Assembly (NCBI GenBank): GCA_002399735.1
Contig: DHEF01000042.1
Span: 130,806 to 194,805, forward strand
Origin: Chitinophagaceae bacterium UBA4857
Lineage (GTDB): Bacteria > Bacteroidota > Bacteroidia > Chitinophagales > Chitinophagaceae
DNA: 64,000 bases
Direction of reading: 5' to 3'
Under the pieces are notes generated by a model, which worked only from the letters and a program-made list of their open reading frames with translations, was not told the DNA's origin and did no database searches. How positions within the stretch are numbered: position 1 is the stretch's first letter; every line of letters begins with the position of its first letter. Positions 27,364-36,996 of the stretch are shown piece after piece. The position numbers and the translations under genes are program-made.

Positions 27364-27478
27364 GGAAAGTTCCAAAAGTTCAATGTTCCAGAGGTTGAAG
27401 AAGTTCAAAGGTTCAATGTTATCGTAACGGTGTAGGCTGCTTTCTATATACTAAAATCTAAATACTACATACTGTTTT
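27364..27478 (+). repeat. TTCAA array plus AT-rich block
   Basis: Array of GTTCAAAGGTTCAATGTT-type units (27364-27420), then GTGTAGGCTGCTTTCTATATACT and TACATACTG, directly before DR1 copy 7. Same order as at 6571, 40950 and 60907. Confidence 0.8.
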
Positions 27479-27479
27479 A

Positions 27480-27555
27480 TTTTTATGTTACCGGCTGCAG
27501 TGCTACTATCATCTTCTGTTGTGTCACTCACTTGTACGTTCGGTAATTCTATTCA
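27480..27555 (+). repeat. DR1 dispersed repeat, copy 7 (variant core)
   Basis: TTACCGGCTGCAGTGCTACT lead, variant core GTTGTGTCACTCAC and the GTTCGGTAATTCTATT tail. It lies between convergent SET and response-regulator genes. Confidence 0.85.
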
Positions 27556-27640
27556 CCACTCTACAATACCCAAATATTCAATCTAAAATATTCAATTGTC
27601 AACTGTCATTTGTCAACTGTCATTTGTCCATTACTAACTG

Positions 27641-28288
27641 TCACTTGGCAATCAACTTATGCTCATACGCATACTTAATTAATCCAATAACCGAGTTGGT
27701 GCCGGTTTTACGGAAAATATTTTTACGGTGTGTTTCTACCGTGCGTTCGCTTATAAACAAAGCATCTGCAATTTGTTTGTTATTGTATTCTTTTTCAATC
27801 AGGCGGGTTATTTCAATTTCTCTTTCGGTTAAGCGTACTTCTTCGGTTTGTTTTTTTCTGGTGCCGGTTTTTTCTAACTCGGCCAAAACCTCTTCATGAA
27901 AATAAATACCACCGCCTGCTATTTTTTCCAATGCTACCACTAATTCCTGCTGGCCAATATTTTTTAAAACATAACCCGAAATATCCGCTTCGTTAATCAT
28001 TTCATCCACCAAATCGCCAACACCGCTCATAGATAAGGCAAGTATTTTAATAGCAGGGTAGTTTTTCTTTACCAATTTTGCCAGTTCGTTACCGGCCAGT
28101 CCGGGCATCATGATGTCGGTTAGTAAAATATCAACTTTAGTGGTCGCCAGTTTTTCAATCACCGTTTGCGGGGCAGTAGTAGCAAATACCACTTCATAGT
28201 TTTCATAACCTTTTAACATGGACAAAATGCCATCAATTACAATTTGATGATCATCAACAATAGCCAGTTTTATCTTAGTCATTTTCAT
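27641..28288 (-). CDS. NarL/FixJ-family response regulator
   Basis: 215 residues. Receiver domain with the acidic pair DD at 12-13, phospho-acceptor Asp58 (LLTDIMMPG) and Lys near 110; LuxR-type helix-turn-helix about 150-215 (LTEREIEITRLI, ISERTVETHRKNIF). It follows the histidine kinase by 15 bp on the same strand, so they form one two-component system. Target genes unknown. Confidence 0.93.
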   Translation of the reverse strand: MKMTKIKLAIVDDHQIVIDGILSMLKGYENYEVVFATTAPQTVIEKLATTKVDILLTDIMMPGLAGNELAKLVKKNYPAIKILALSMSGVGDLVDEMINEADISGYVLKNIGQQELVVALEKIAGGGIYFHEEVLAELEKTGTRKKQTEEVRLTEREIEITRLIEKEYNNKQIADALFISERTVETHRKNIFRKTGTNSVIGLIKYAYEHKLIAK

Positions 28289-28303
28289 GAGTGATATTGT
28301 AAA

Positions 28304-30268
28304 TTAAGATAATTTATCTGATTGTTGCAAGGGAACATGAATTGCTACTAATGTTCCTTTGCCTGGTGTGGTATCAAAATCAACTGTACCTTTTAAAAAC
28401 TGTACACGGGTAATAATGTTTTTAAGACCAATACCATCAAAATTGCTTTTGTTGGCTGTATCAAAACCTTTGCCATTATCCTCAATAGTGGCACTAATAC
28501 CGTCAGTATCTTTAATAATCGAAATGTCAAGTGTATCTGCCCCAGAATGTTTAATTACATTGTTTACACACTCCTGAATTACACGGTAAAAAACGGTTTC
28601 TACATTCGCATCAATCCGTTGATCTAAACCCTCTGTATATAAATGTACCTGTAACGATTTTTTGTCCAGTTTGTCAATAAAATCACGTACCGCAGCAGCC
28701 AGACTATTTTTTAATAATGCATTCGGCATCATGTTATGAGAAACGCTGCGTACTTCTTTACAACTTTCATCTACCAGTGCAATAATGGTTTCCAGCGATT
28801 GTTTTTGTTCGGCTTCAATATTATTTGTACTCGATTCAAATGCCGATAAATTCATCTTGGCGGCACTCATCATTTGTCCCACACCATCATGTAAATCACG
28901 GGCAATACGTTGGCGTTCCTGTTCCTCAGCTTCTATTACAGCCTTGGTTGCCAGGTCCTGTTGTTTCATAATGGCTTCCTGCATGGCAGCCTTTTGTTTT
29001 AACTGGTTACGACGGTAAAAAGAATAACCTAACAGTCCACTCAATACCAGCAAGCCGCCTATGCCAGCTATCCAGTAGTTACGGCGGGTGATAGAAAATT
29101 CTTTTTGTTTCAGGTCAAACTCCTGCTGCTGTATGGTTTTTTCCTTTTCTAATGTTTTATATTTTCTGTCCAGCTCGGCAAAATTCTGGCCTAGCTCGTC
29201 AGAGTATAAGGAGTCACGGGTATTGGTAAACTCTTTCAACATGTCCAGTGCTTTAGCGTGTTCTCCAGTCTTTTCGTACAGGTTGGATAATGATAAATAC
29301 ACTTTGTTTATTTCAGGTAAACAATTAACCGCTGGTAAACCAAGTTTTAATGCCTGGTTTAATAAAACCCCTGCCGAGTCGTATTGCTCTTTACCAATGT
29401 AAATAATACCCAGGTTGTTTAAACAGCTAACCATGCCCTTGGTATCTTTTAACTGTGTTCTTAGCCCTAACGATTCATTAATCAAGGGGATGGCTTTATT
29501 GTATTGTTTTATCTCAGTGTACAGGTTGCCAAGGTTATTTAAAGCATTGGAAAGATATTCCTTGTCGGCAATCTGCCGGGTTATGTCAATGGCACGTTGG
29601 TAATAAGTTTCAGCGTTTTGATAGTTTTTTTGCAACAGGTAAATATTGGCAGCATTTACAAAGGAGCCGGCTAAACCATAATTATCACCAATTTTTTCTT
29701 TAATGGCTATCGATTTTTTCTGGTAGGCAATGGCCTCATCATACCTACCCATATTCTGGTTTAAAATACCAATATTGTTTAAAGAGTAGGAGACCCCTTG
29801 ATTGTCATTAAATTTTTCAAAAATGGGTAAAGCTTTTAACTGGTAATCCAGCGATTTGTCAAATAATCCCTGACGTTGGTAAACAATACCTATTTTATTA
29901 TAGAGCTTGGCAACGCCATGTTGATCATTTTGTTTTTGCCTGATAACGGCTGATTTTTCATACAGCAGAATGGCGGTATCATATTGCTCCTTGTCGTAGT
30001 AAATAATTCCTAAATCGTTATAAGCCTGGGCTTCACCTTTTAAAAAGCCAATTTGTTTGCTCAGCACAACCGCTTTGTTACCATAGGCAATAGCTTTGTC
30101 GCGGTTTACCAAACGGTATTGCCAGGTTAACTCGTTGTAGGTACCGGCAAGTACGCTGTCTTTTTGCTGAGGAATAATTTTTTCAAGACTATCTAATATG
30201 GCTTTATTGTTTTGTGCAGCTACAGTAAAGGGCAGCACAAACAGGGCAAGGCAGAATGCTTTGAACAT
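28304..30268 (-). CDS. TPR-containing sensor histidine kinase
   Basis: 654 residues from the ATG at 30268, which begins a signal peptide (MFKAFCLALFVLPFTVAAQ). The upstream in-frame extension to 30382 runs through an inverted repeat and is rejected. A periplasmic part of about ten TPR units (about 30-360) is followed by one membrane segment (about 398-418), a coiled coil, the HisKA_3 box ARDLHDGVGQ near 456 and an ATPase box with DNGKGFD near 604. This TPR-TM-HisKA_3 layout is common in Bacteroidota. Partner is the downstream response regulator. Confidence 0.92.
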   Translation of the reverse strand: MFKAFCLALFVLPFTVAAQNNKAILDSLEKIIPQQKDSVLAGTYNELTWQYRLVNRDKAIAYGNKAVVLSKQIGFLKGEAQAYNDLGIIYYDKEQYDTAILLYEKSAVIRQKQNDQHGVAKLYNKIGIVYQRQGLFDKSLDYQLKALPIFEKFNDNQGVSYSLNNIGILNQNMGRYDEAIAYQKKSIAIKEKIGDNYGLAGSFVNAANIYLLQKNYQNAETYYQRAIDITRQIADKEYLSNALNNLGNLYTEIKQYNKAIPLINESLGLRTQLKDTKGMVSCLNNLGIIYIGKEQYDSAGVLLNQALKLGLPAVNCLPEINKVYLSLSNLYEKTGEHAKALDMLKEFTNTRDSLYSDELGQNFAELDRKYKTLEKEKTIQQQEFDLKQKEFSITRRNYWIAGIGGLLVLSGLLGYSFYRRNQLKQKAAMQEAIMKQQDLATKAVIEAEEQERQRIARDLHDGVGQMMSAAKMNLSAFESSTNNIEAEQKQSLETIIALVDESCKEVRSVSHNMMPNALLKNSLAAAVRDFIDKLDKKSLQVHLYTEGLDQRIDANVETVFYRVIQECVNNVIKHSGADTLDISIIKDTDGISATIEDNGKGFDTANKSNFDGIGLKNIITRVQFLKGTVDFDTTPGKGTLVAIHVPLQQSDKLS

Positions 30269-30325
30269 TTGAGTCAGGTTTTGGTGGCTTGAACTGCGAA
30301 GATAGGCAGGAATTAGGATTTGATT

Positions 30326-30399
30326 ATTGCTGATGTAATGATGTCTGATTTGGTGAAAATATACAAAAAGAACCTCCACCAAATCAGCACATCAGCAAT
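30326..30399. repeat. Inverted repeat upstream of the histidine kinase
   Basis: Arms ATTGCTGATGT + CTGATTTGGTG (30326-30336, 30345-30355) and their complements (30377-30387, 30389-30399) around an A-rich loop. It lies between the dapB stop and the kinase start, so it could end dapB transcripts or be a regulatory site. Confidence 0.7.
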
Positions 30400-30415
30400 C
30401 GGGAAATCAGACATT

Positions 30416-31132
30416 TTATAAGCCCAGCACCTCTTTCATCCCAAATATTCCTTTTTTGTTGTGCACGAACTCGGCGGCAATTACAGCGCCGGTAGCAAAA
30501 CCTTCCCGGTTATGGGCTGTGTGAATTATTTCAATATCGTCAATGGATGAGCTGTATTTAATGCTATGGGTTCCGGGGGCAGGGTCTTCACGTTTGCTGA
30601 TAATAACCAGGTCGTCTGCATTATTGCTTGCTGCGTTTACCCATTGTTTTTTTCTGGTTAGTGATTCCATTACACCTTCGGCTAAGGTGATGGCTGTACC
30701 ACTTGGAGCATCCAGTTTTTGGGTATGGTGTATTTCTTCCATACTAACGGCATAACTTGTATGGGGTGCCATTAGAGTGGCCAGTTTTTTATTTAATTCA
30801 AAAAACAGGTTAACGCCTACGCTAAAATTACTGGCATATACAAAACTGCCATCGGTTTGGTTAACCAGGGCTTCTATTTCGGATAATTTATCTGTCCAAC
30901 CAGTTGAGCCACTCACTACAGGTGTATGGTGTTGCAATAATTTTACAATATTATTAAAAGCGCTATGAGGGCCGGTAAACTCAATGGCTACATCAGCTTT
31001 TGCTAAGTTTTCAGCATTAAACTGGTCGGTATTTGTTTCGTCAATTTTTAATACAATTTGGTGGCCACGTTGCAGAGCAATGGCTTCGATGGCTTTGCCC
31101 ATTTTGCCGTATCCGATTAATGCGATATTCAT
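30416..31132 (-). CDS. dapB: 4-hydroxy-tetrahydrodipicolinate reductase
   Basis: Reduces the product of DapA in the lysine and diaminopimelate pathway. 238 residues with NAD(P) motif GYGKMGKAI (7-15), EFTGP, and the substrate-binding segment EEIHHTQKLDAPSGTA near 145-160, which holds the catalytic His pair and Lys. dapF lies 3.5 kb away on the same strand but in a different transcript. Confidence 0.95.
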   Translation of the reverse strand: MNIALIGYGKMGKAIEAIALQRGHQIVLKIDETNTDQFNAENLAKADVAIEFTGPHSAFNNIVKLLQHHTPVVSGSTGWTDKLSEIEALVNQTDGSFVYASNFSVGVNLFFELNKKLATLMAPHTSYAVSMEEIHHTQKLDAPSGTAITLAEGVMESLTRKKQWVNAASNNADDLVIISKREDPAPGTHSIKYSSSIDDIEIIHTAHNREGFATGAVIAAEFVHNKKGIFGMKEVLGL

Positions 31133-31218
31133 GGTGTAAAGTTATGAGTAGTAAGTTATAAGTTTTAAGTTGTCTGAAAGCGAAAAGCTTAAAGCTAAAT
31201 GCTATTAATTAGGGTTTT

Positions 31219-31300
31219 GCATTATGCCGATTAGCGAAAGGGACGTTGAACGGAGCGTCGCAAGTAAAGCTAAATCAGGGAATTGGCGTTGGTAACAAAA
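31219..31300 (-). repeat. DR1 dispersed repeat, copy 8
   Basis: Reverse copy with GAACGGAGCGTCGCAAG and AGGGACG; a variant core (GCGACGCTCCGTTC on the other strand) shared with copies 9 and 10. Lies between the STAS gene stop and the dapB start. Confidence 0.75.
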
Positions 31301-31354
31301 TAAACAGGGACTATTAAATTAGCTCGGCCCTTTCCAAATCTGAAATCTCAGTTC

Positions 31355-31732
31355 TTAAATATCCCCATCCAACAATTCCCGCTCAATTTCTTCCATTTGA
31401 ACGATGTCCCAGGCCTCACTTTCGGTGGGCACAACATTCAAGTGCTCTAAAAGTTCACGGTCTGCCAAAAATGCTTCTACCGGTTTTTGGAGGTTACAGA
31501 TGACAAATGATGCACTATTTTGGTAGAAATTTTGCTGTAATGCTGCTAACTGTTCAGCAGCAGCGGGCTCTACAGTGGTTACCTGTTCAAAATTTAGTAC
31601 TACATTTTTAACTTCATTTTGTAAATATGGTAGTATCTTTTTAGTAAGTTCCGCTGTCATACTATCAGTAATATCGCCAATAGTAGGCGTAATGACATGA
31701 AATTTCTCTTTGGTATCTATTTTGACATTCAT
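31355..31732 (-). CDS. STAS-domain protein
   Basis: 125 residues. The core VKNVVLNFEQVTTVEPAAAEQLAALQ fits the STAS fold of anti-sigma-factor antagonists, although the usual phosphorylatable Ser/Thr after the acidic residue is a Val/Glu here (TVEPAAAEQ), so phospho-switching by an anti-sigma kinase is uncertain. An acidic C-terminus follows. Divergent from clpC, 91 bp apart. Confidence 0.7.
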   Translation of the reverse strand: MNVKIDTKEKFHVITPTIGDITDSMTAELTKKILPYLQNEVKNVVLNFEQVTTVEPAAAEQLAALQQNFYQNSASFVICNLQKPVEAFLADRELLEHLNVVPTESEAWDIVQMEEIERELLDGDI

Positions 31733-31785
31733 GATTGTAAGTTTATGAACATTGGGTTTATAATTATGCTAAAACAAGTACCAAA

Positions 31786-31793
31786 TATATTTG
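31786..31793 (+). promoter_or_regulatory. -7 promoter box of clpC
   Basis: TATATTTG, exact TAnnTTTG, 30 bp before the clpC ATG. I see no TTTG at the normal -33 distance. Confidence 0.45.
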
Positions 31794-31823
31794 TTAATAT
31801 TGTATCAAACCATATAAGTACAA

Positions 31824-34352
31824 ATGGATAATAATTTTTCAACACAAGTAAAGGAAATCATATCGTTTAGTAGAGAGGAGGCGCTGCGTTTGGGAAATGA
31901 TTTCATAGGAACAGAACACCTGTTGCTTGGCCTTATTCGTGAAGGCGATAATACCGCTGTGCGAATATTGAAAAGCTTTAACGTTGATCTGTACGAGCTT
32001 CGAAAGGAAATAGAACTGGCCGTAAAAGATAAAACCGGTAAAAATATTGCCAATATTAACAGCCTGCCTTTAACCAGACAAGCTGAAAAGGTAATACGGG
32101 TAACGGTTTTAGAGGCCAAAGCCTTAAAAAGCTCTACTGTGGAAACAGAGCACCTTATGCTATCGATATTGAAGAACAAAGAAAACATTGCTACTCAAAT
32201 TTTAAATCAGTTTGACGTGGATTACGATTTATTCAGACAGGAATTGGGCATTGTAAAATCTAACGACCCTCGTGCAGATTATGCCGACGAAAACGAAGAC
32301 GATTTTGACGACGAAAAAAAATACGCCCAGCAAAAAGGAAGCGCCGGTAAAGCAGGTGCTGCTAAAAGCAAAACACCCGTGTTGGACAATTTTGGTCGGG
32401 ATATTACTAAATTGGCCGAGCTAGGGACTTTGGACCCGATTGTGGGTCGTGAGGCGGAAATTGAACGTGTATCACAAATATTATCTCGTAGAAAAAAGAA
32501 CAACCCTATTTTAATTGGTGAGCCGGGTGTGGGTAAAACCGCTATTGTAGAAGGTCTGGCCTTACGCATTGTACAACGCAAGGTAAGCCGGGTATTGTTT
32601 GATAAAAGGGTTATTTCGCTTGATTTGGCTGCGTTGGTGGCTGGTACAAAATACCGTGGTCAGTTTGAAGAGCGCATGAAGGCCATTATGAATGAGCTGG
32701 AAAAAAACCGCGACGTTATTTTGTTTATTGATGAGTTGCATACCATTGTTGGTGCCGGTGGTGCCAGCGGATCTTTGGATGCATCTAACATATTTAAACC
32801 TGCCCTTGCCCGCGGCGAACTGCAATGCATTGGTGCCTCTACCTTAGATGAGTACCGCCAGTATATTGAAAAAGATGGTGCATTGGACAGACGTTTTCAA
32901 AAAGTAATTATTGACCCCCCAAGTGTGGACGATACCATCCAGATTCTGGATAACATAAAAAGTAAGTACGAAGACTACCACAATGTTATTTACGATCAGG
33001 AAGCTATTGAAGCCTGCGTTAAATTAAGTGACCGTTACGTTACCGATCGTTTATTGCCCGATAAAGCTATTGACGTAATGGACGAAGTAGGCGCCCGTGT
33101 ACATTTGAAAAATATTAATGTACCTGATAATATTGTGGAGTTGGAGAAAAAGATTGAAGACGTAAAAGTTGAAAAGAATAAGGTTGTAAAAAGCCAGAAG
33201 TTTGAAGAAGCCGCTTCGTTAAGGGATGCAGAAAAACGCTTGTCGGAACAACTTGAAAAAGCAAAAAGCGATTGGGAAGAAGAAAGTAAACATAAACGTT
33301 ACCCTATCAACGAAGAAGCTATTGCCGAAGTTATCAGTATGATGACAGGCATACCTGTTAAACGCATGGTAGAAGCCGAAACGGATAAGCTGCGTAAAAT
33401 GGGCGACGATATGAAGGGCATGGTAATTGGCCAGGACGATGCAATTGTTAAAGTGGTAAAAGCTATACAACGTAACCGTGTTGGTTTAAAAGATCCTAAA
33501 AAGCCTATTGGTACTTTTATTTTCCTTGGTCCTACGGGTGTGGGTAAAACCGAGCTGGCCCGTTCGCTGGCACGCCATATGTTTGACTCAGAAGATTCGT
33601 TAATACGTATTGACATGAGTGAATACATGGAGAAATTTACCGTAAGCCGTTTAATTGGTGCACCTCCGGGCTATGTTGGTTACGAGGAAGGCGGACAATT
33701 AACTGAAAGGGTACGCCGTAAACCATACAGTGTTATTTTACTGGATGAGATTGAAAAAGCGCATCCGGATATTTACAACATTCTGTTACAGGTTTTAGAC
33801 GATGGACAGTTAACTGATGGCCTGGGACGTAAAGTGAATTTTAAAAATACGTTAATCATCATGACCTCTAATATTGGCGCACGCCAGTTAAAAGATTTTG
33901 GTGCGGGTGTAGGATTTACTACCGCTGCCAAAATGGAGCATGAAGATGAAGCCAATAAAGCCGTGATTGAAAAAGCGCTGAAACGCACTTTTTCACCTGA
34001 GTTTTTAAACCGTATTGATGATGTAATCATCTTTAACAGTCTTACTAAAGAAAACATTTACAGCATCATCGATATATTGATGAAAGGTGTAATGAAACGT
34101 ATAAAAGACCTTGGTTTTGATTTGGAACTGAACGAGGAAGTAAAATCGTTCCTGGCTGACAAAGGTTACGACTCACAGTTTGGAGCCCGTCCTTTACACA
34201 GGGCTATTCAAAAATACCTGGAAGATCCATTGGCAGAAGAAATACTAAACAGTACGGTAAAAGCAGGTGATACTTTGTTAGCCGAGTTGGATAAGGAAAA
34301 TGAAAAAATAAAATTCATTTTCAAACCACAGGAAAAAGAATCGGAAGTCTAG
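31824..34352 (+). CDS. clpC: ATP-dependent Clp protease ATP-binding subunit ClpC
   Basis: HSP100/AAA+ unfoldase that feeds ClpP. 842 residues: N-terminal double Clp_N repeat (about 1-145), first AAA+ with GEPGVGKT near 232, a UVR-type middle helix (about 450-490: [19 protein letters not shown]), and a second AAA+ with GPTGVGKT near 569 and sensor regions. The middle UVR segment separates ClpC from ClpA and ClpB. A strong terminator follows. No clpP in the window. Divergent from the STAS gene. Confidence 0.95.
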   Translation: MDNNFSTQVKEIISFSREEALRLGNDFIGTEHLLLGLIREGDNTAVRILKSFNVDLYELRKEIELAVKDKTGKNIANINSLPLTRQAEKVIRVTVLEAKALKSSTVETEHLMLSILKNKENIATQILNQFDVDYDLFRQELGIVKSNDPRADYADENEDDFDDEKKYAQQKGSAGKAGAAKSKTPVLDNFGRDITKLAELGTLDPIVGREAEIERVSQILSRRKKNNPILIGEPGVGKTAIVEGLALRIVQRKVSRVLFDKRVISLDLAALVAGTKYRGQFEERMKAIMNELEKNRDVILFIDELHTIVGAGGASGSLDASNIFKPALARGELQCIGASTLDEYRQYIEKDGALDRRFQKVIIDPPSVDDTIQILDNIKSKYEDYHNVIYDQEAIEACVKLSDRYVTDRLLPDKAIDVMDEVGARVHLKNINVPDNIVELEKKIEDVKVEKNKVVKSQKFEEAASLRDAEKRLSEQLEKAKSDWEEESKHKRYPINEEAIAEVISMMTGIPVKRMVEAETDKLRKMGDDMKGMVIGQDDAIVKVVKAIQRNRVGLKDPKKPIGTFIFLGPTGVGKTELARSLARHMFDSEDSLIRIDMSEYMEKFTVSRLIGAPPGYVGYEEGGQLTERVRRKPYSVILLDEIEKAHPDIYNILLQVLDDGQLTDGLGRKVNFKNTLIIMTSNIGARQLKDFGAGVGFTTAAKMEHEDEANKAVIEKALKRTFSPEFLNRIDDVIIFNSLTKENIYSIIDILMKGVMKRIKDLGFDLELNEEVKSFLADKGYDSQFGARPLHRAIQKYLEDPLAEEILNSTVKAGDTLLAELDKENEKIKFIFKPQEKESEV

Positions 34353-34427
34353 ATAAGTAAAAATTAAAAAGTAAAAAATGATAATGAAATTCATTGTTTA
34401 CTTAAAGATAAAAGGGTAGTAAGTGTA

Positions 34428-34456
34428 AAGCCCCGGATTTTTCCGGGGCTTTTTTA
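34428..34456 (+). terminator. Terminator of clpC
   Basis: AAGCCCCGGA and TCCGGGGCTT form a 10-bp stem with a T loop, followed by T's. Confidence 0.9.
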
Positions 34457-34461
34457 TGTTG

Positions 34462-34546
34462 ATTTTTTTTTGTTACCGGCTGTAGTAGTACTAGCATCGT
34501 CCCTTGCGACGCTCCGTTCAACAGCATTAACACAGATGAACAAAAG
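34462..34546 (+). repeat. DR1 dispersed repeat, copy 9
   Basis: TTGTTACCGGCTGTAGTAGT lead, core CCCTTGCGACGCTCCGTTCA, tail AACACAGATGAAC. Directly follows the clpC terminator. Another common-looking segment, GGCTTCGTCAAGCTCAGCC, is at 34577-34595. Confidence 0.8.
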
Positions 34547-34634
34547 TAAATACCTAAGCAATTTAATACTCACTGGGCTTCGTCAAGCTCAGCCTGACAG
34601 TTTTGCGATTCCTTGATTTTTCAATTGTCTATTG

Positions 34635-35423
34635 TCAACTGTCAATTGTAACTCTTCCCTCAAAAACTCTTTCCGCCGGGCCGGATAACCAGATGTTTTC
34701 AAAACGGCCTTCATCGGTGCGGTCAAATTCAACTTCTAATGTCCCCCCCAAGGTTTTTACCATTACATCGTTATAGCCACTTTCGTTATGGTAATGCGTC
34801 AATGCGGCAGCCGTTACACCGGTACCGCAGGAGTAGGTTTCATCTTCCACACCACGTTCGTAAGTACGCACAATAATGTTATTGTCGTCAACTTGTTGCA
34901 CAAAATTTACGTTAATACCTTCCTGTTCGTAATCTTTACTATAACGAATGCTACGGCCTTTTTCAAACACATCCAAATTCATTACATCTGTAGCGGGGCG
35001 TATATAATGTGGCGATCCGGTGTTTAAAATAAAATCACCATGTTTTTTATTTACTTTATCTACATCCAGCATTTTTAACGATACAATACCGTCTAAGTCA
35101 ATCTCTGCATCATGCGGTCCGTCAACCGCTATAAAATGATATTGGGTGCGGTGTATGCCCAGGTGGTAAGCAAATTTTACAATACACCTGCCGCCATTGC
35201 CGCACATGGTACCTTCGTTACCATCGGCATTGTAATACTTCATTTCAAAGTCGTAACCCTCTTTTTCATTTAATAACATCAGGCCATCGGCACCAATACC
35301 AAAGCGGCGGTCGCACAAATGTTTTATTTGCGCTGTGGTTAAGCCATTAAAATCTTTGGTGCGGTTATCAATTAATACAAAATCGTTACCGGTGCCCTGG
35401 TATTTAAAAAAAGGAACTATCAT
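34635..35423 (-). CDS. dapF: Diaminopimelate epimerase
   Basis: Converts LL- to meso-diaminopimelate for lysine and peptidoglycan. 262 residues with the two catalytic cysteines in MCGNGGRC and SCGTGVTAA, and N-terminal KYQGTGNDFVL. Its start overlaps the end of the nucleoside phosphorylase gene by 4 bp, so the two are co-transcribed and probably translationally coupled. Confidence 0.95.
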   Translation of the reverse strand: MIVPFFKYQGTGNDFVLIDNRTKDFNGLTTAQIKHLCDRRFGIGADGLMLLNEKEGYDFEMKYYNADGNEGTMCGNGGRCIVKFAYHLGIHRTQYHFIAVDGPHDAEIDLDGIVSLKMLDVDKVNKKHGDFILNTGSPHYIRPATDVMNLDVFEKGRSIRYSKDYEQEGINVNFVQQVDDNNIIVRTYERGVEDETYSCGTGVTAAALTHYHNESGYNDVMVKTLGGTLEVEFDRTDEGRFENIWLSGPAERVFEGRVTIDS

Positions 35424-36298
35424 ATATGTGCCGAATAAATATCTAAAAATTTTACAATCAGGTTTTCTACAGCTTTTTTACCGTCTTTTGAAAACTCTTT
35501 TACAATACGGTTAGCAACAATAGCATTTACAGCCAGGCAATTATGCCCCAATAATTTACCCAAACCAAAAATGGCCGATGTTTCCATTTCAAAATTGGTA
35601 ATACGGTGTTGACCATAACTAAAATCAGTCAGGCGGTCTATCAATTGCGGGTTACGTATGCCTAAACGTAATATGCGTCCTTGCGGGCCATAAAAACCCG
35701 GACAAGTAACCGTAATGCCTTGATGAAAACCATCTACAAAATGTTTTAACAACGATGGGGCCGCATTGTTGATGTACGGCATATTCATTTGCCCGTGCAT
35801 TTGTGTATGCGTAATAAATGCCTGCAACAGGTTATCGTTATCGTCGTTTTGGTCGTAACGGTAAAAGTTTAACAGGTTATCAATTCCCAAACCATGGGTA
35901 GAAGCCACAAAACTATCCACCGGAATATCGGCTTGTAAAGCACCCGAAGTACCAACACGAATAATATTTAATGAACGTAAATCTTGTTTAATGGTACGGG
36001 TTTCAAAATCAATATTAGCCAGGGCATCCAGTTCGTTCATCACAATATCAATATTATCGGGGCCAATGCCCGATGATAAAACGGTTAAACGTTTTTTACC
36101 AATATAACCGGTGTGGGACACAAATTCACGGTGTTGGTTTTTAAACTCAACACTATCAAAATGTTTGCTAAACTCCTTTACACGGTCGGGGTCGCCAACG
36201 GTAACAATAGTATCGGCAAGCTCTTCGGGTCTGATATCCAGGTGATAAATAGCTCCACGGTCGTTTATAATTAATTCAGATGCTGCAATTTGGCTCAT
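35420..36298 (-). CDS. Nucleoside phosphorylase (uridine-phosphorylase-like)
   Basis: 292 residues. Phosphate-binding VGDPDRVKEFSKHF at the N-terminus, a central RVGTSGALQADIPV and late NFEMETSAIFGLGKLLGHNCLAVNAIVANR match the nucleoside phosphorylase superfamily (purine/uridine type). The base specificity cannot be read. Start: the ATG at 36298. A TTG at 36322 is inside the -7 box of the promoter and cannot be the start. First gene of a two-gene operon with dapF. Confidence 0.87.
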   Translation of the reverse strand: MSQIAASELIINDRGAIYHLDIRPEELADTIVTVGDPDRVKEFSKHFDSVEFKNQHREFVSHTGYIGKKRLTVLSSGIGPDNIDIVMNELDALANIDFETRTIKQDLRSLNIIRVGTSGALQADIPVDSFVASTHGLGIDNLLNFYRYDQNDDNDNLLQAFITHTQMHGQMNMPYINNAAPSLLKHFVDGFHQGITVTCPGFYGPQGRILRLGIRNPQLIDRLTDFSYGQHRITNFEMETSAIFGLGKLLGHNCLAVNAIVANRIVKEFSKDGKKAVENLIVKFLDIYSAHI

Positions 36299-36319
36299 AC
36301 GGCGTTTTTTAATAAGGCT

Positions 36320-36350
36320 CAAAAATATCCTATTTTAGTGGCCCGTCAAA
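36320..36350 (-). promoter_or_regulatory. Promoter of phosphorylase-dapF operon
   Basis: On the minus strand TTTG (complement of 36347-36350), 19-bp spacer, then TATTTTTG (36320-36327): a full-consensus Bacteroidota promoter. The ATG at 36298 follows 21 bases later. Confidence 0.75.
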
Positions 36351-36389
36351 AAAGCATATAAAGATGATGGAAGGTTGCAAATGTTACCG

Positions 36390-36397
36390 TACATTTG
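36390..36397 (+). promoter_or_regulatory. -7 promoter box of tRNA-Cys
   Basis: TACATTTG, exact TAnnTTTG, ending 19 bp before the mature tRNA end. No TTTG at the usual -33 distance. Confidence 0.5.
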
Positions 36398-36416
36398 CAT
36401 CCCCGCAAGGGTAATT

Positions 36417-36490
36417 GGTCCTGTGGCCGAGTGGCTAGGCAGAGCTCTGCAAAAGCTCGTACAGCGGTTCGAATCCGCTCGGGACCTCCA
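36417..36490 (+). tRNA. tRNA-Cys (GCA)
   Basis: Complete 74-base cloverleaf. The acceptor stem GGTCCTG/CGGGACC has 7 pairs, the D-stem GCC/GGC 3, and the anticodon stem GAGCT/AGCTC carries loop CTGCAAA with anticodon GCA (36449-36451). The T-arm is AGCGG TTCGAAT CCGCT. The discriminator base is T, as expected for cysteine, and CCA is encoded. Confidence 0.97.
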
Positions 36491-36494
36491 AATA

Positions 36495-36533
36495 GCAACA
36501 AAAAACCCGCTTTAATAGCGGGTTTTTTGTTGC
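36495..36533 (+). terminator. Terminator after tRNA-Cys
   Basis: AACCCGCT and AGCGGGTT with flanking A and T tracts (AACAAAAAACCCGC...GCGGGTTTTTTGTT), directly behind the tRNA. Confidence 0.9.
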
Positions 36534-36589
36534 ACACCATCTCGATTATGGCATTAAGTAATAAGTTTTTTTGTTGGCCAGCCGCATAT

Positions 36590-36655
36590 CCCTGATTGGG
36601 CTGATGTTGCGACGCTCCATTCATCGTTCTGTTCTTTGTGCATCATCGTGATAAA
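36590..36655 (+). repeat. DR1 dispersed repeat, copy 10 (partial)
   Basis: CCCTGATTGGGCTGATGTTG followed by GCGACGCTCCATTCATCGTTC; closest to copies 1 and 9. Confidence 0.65.
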
Positions 36656-36662
36656 CGAAACT

Positions 36663-36870
36663 TTAATCCCAACGCTGAGTGTTCGGCAAGTGGGAATTAA
36701 AAATTGTCAATAACGCTGAGTCCACGGCCAACGCACTTGGCTATTTGTGAGACTCAGCTTGGAAATATTCTTGCCTTAGCAAGGCAACTATTGTCAGAAA
36801 AATTTAGGGAATATTATTTCTGTAGGACTCTCCTGCGTAAGGGATTGTAAGGGTGCTGCCATCGGCAGCA
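36663..36870. ncRNA. Hairpin-rich stretch, candidate structured RNA or repeat
   Basis: Four stacked hairpins: TTAATCCC/GGGAATTAA; GCTGAGTC/GACTCAGC (36715-36722, 36751-36758) enclosing GCCAA/TTGGC; TTGCCTT/AAGGCAA (36771-36787); TGCTGCC/GGCAGCA (36854-36870). No coding potential. It could be an RNA or a repeat cluster; I cannot choose from sequence alone. Confidence 0.35.
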
Positions 36871-36996
36871 GTACGTAGTGCAACGAAGTACCGGAGCGAA
36901 GCGGAGCCCTGCAAAGCCCTGCAAAGCCCGACCCCAATAAATGTGTGTTGGCTTTTGCAGCGTAGCTTTTATTGGGGATACGCCATAGCAAAAAAA

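Larger units (their letters stand above)
36491..36996. other. Intergenic region between tRNA-Cys and cupin gene
   Basis: 506 bp without a gene. It holds the tRNA terminator, DR1 copy 10 (36590-36655) and a run of strong hairpins (36663-36870). Confidence 0.6.

Noticed and set aside
30269..30382. Longer N-terminus for the histidine kinase
   Set aside because: It would place 38 residues encoded in an inverted repeat before a clear signal peptide.
36346..36624. Reading frames across the tRNA-Cys gene on both strands
   Set aside because: The tRNA cloverleaf and its terminator explain this sequence completely.
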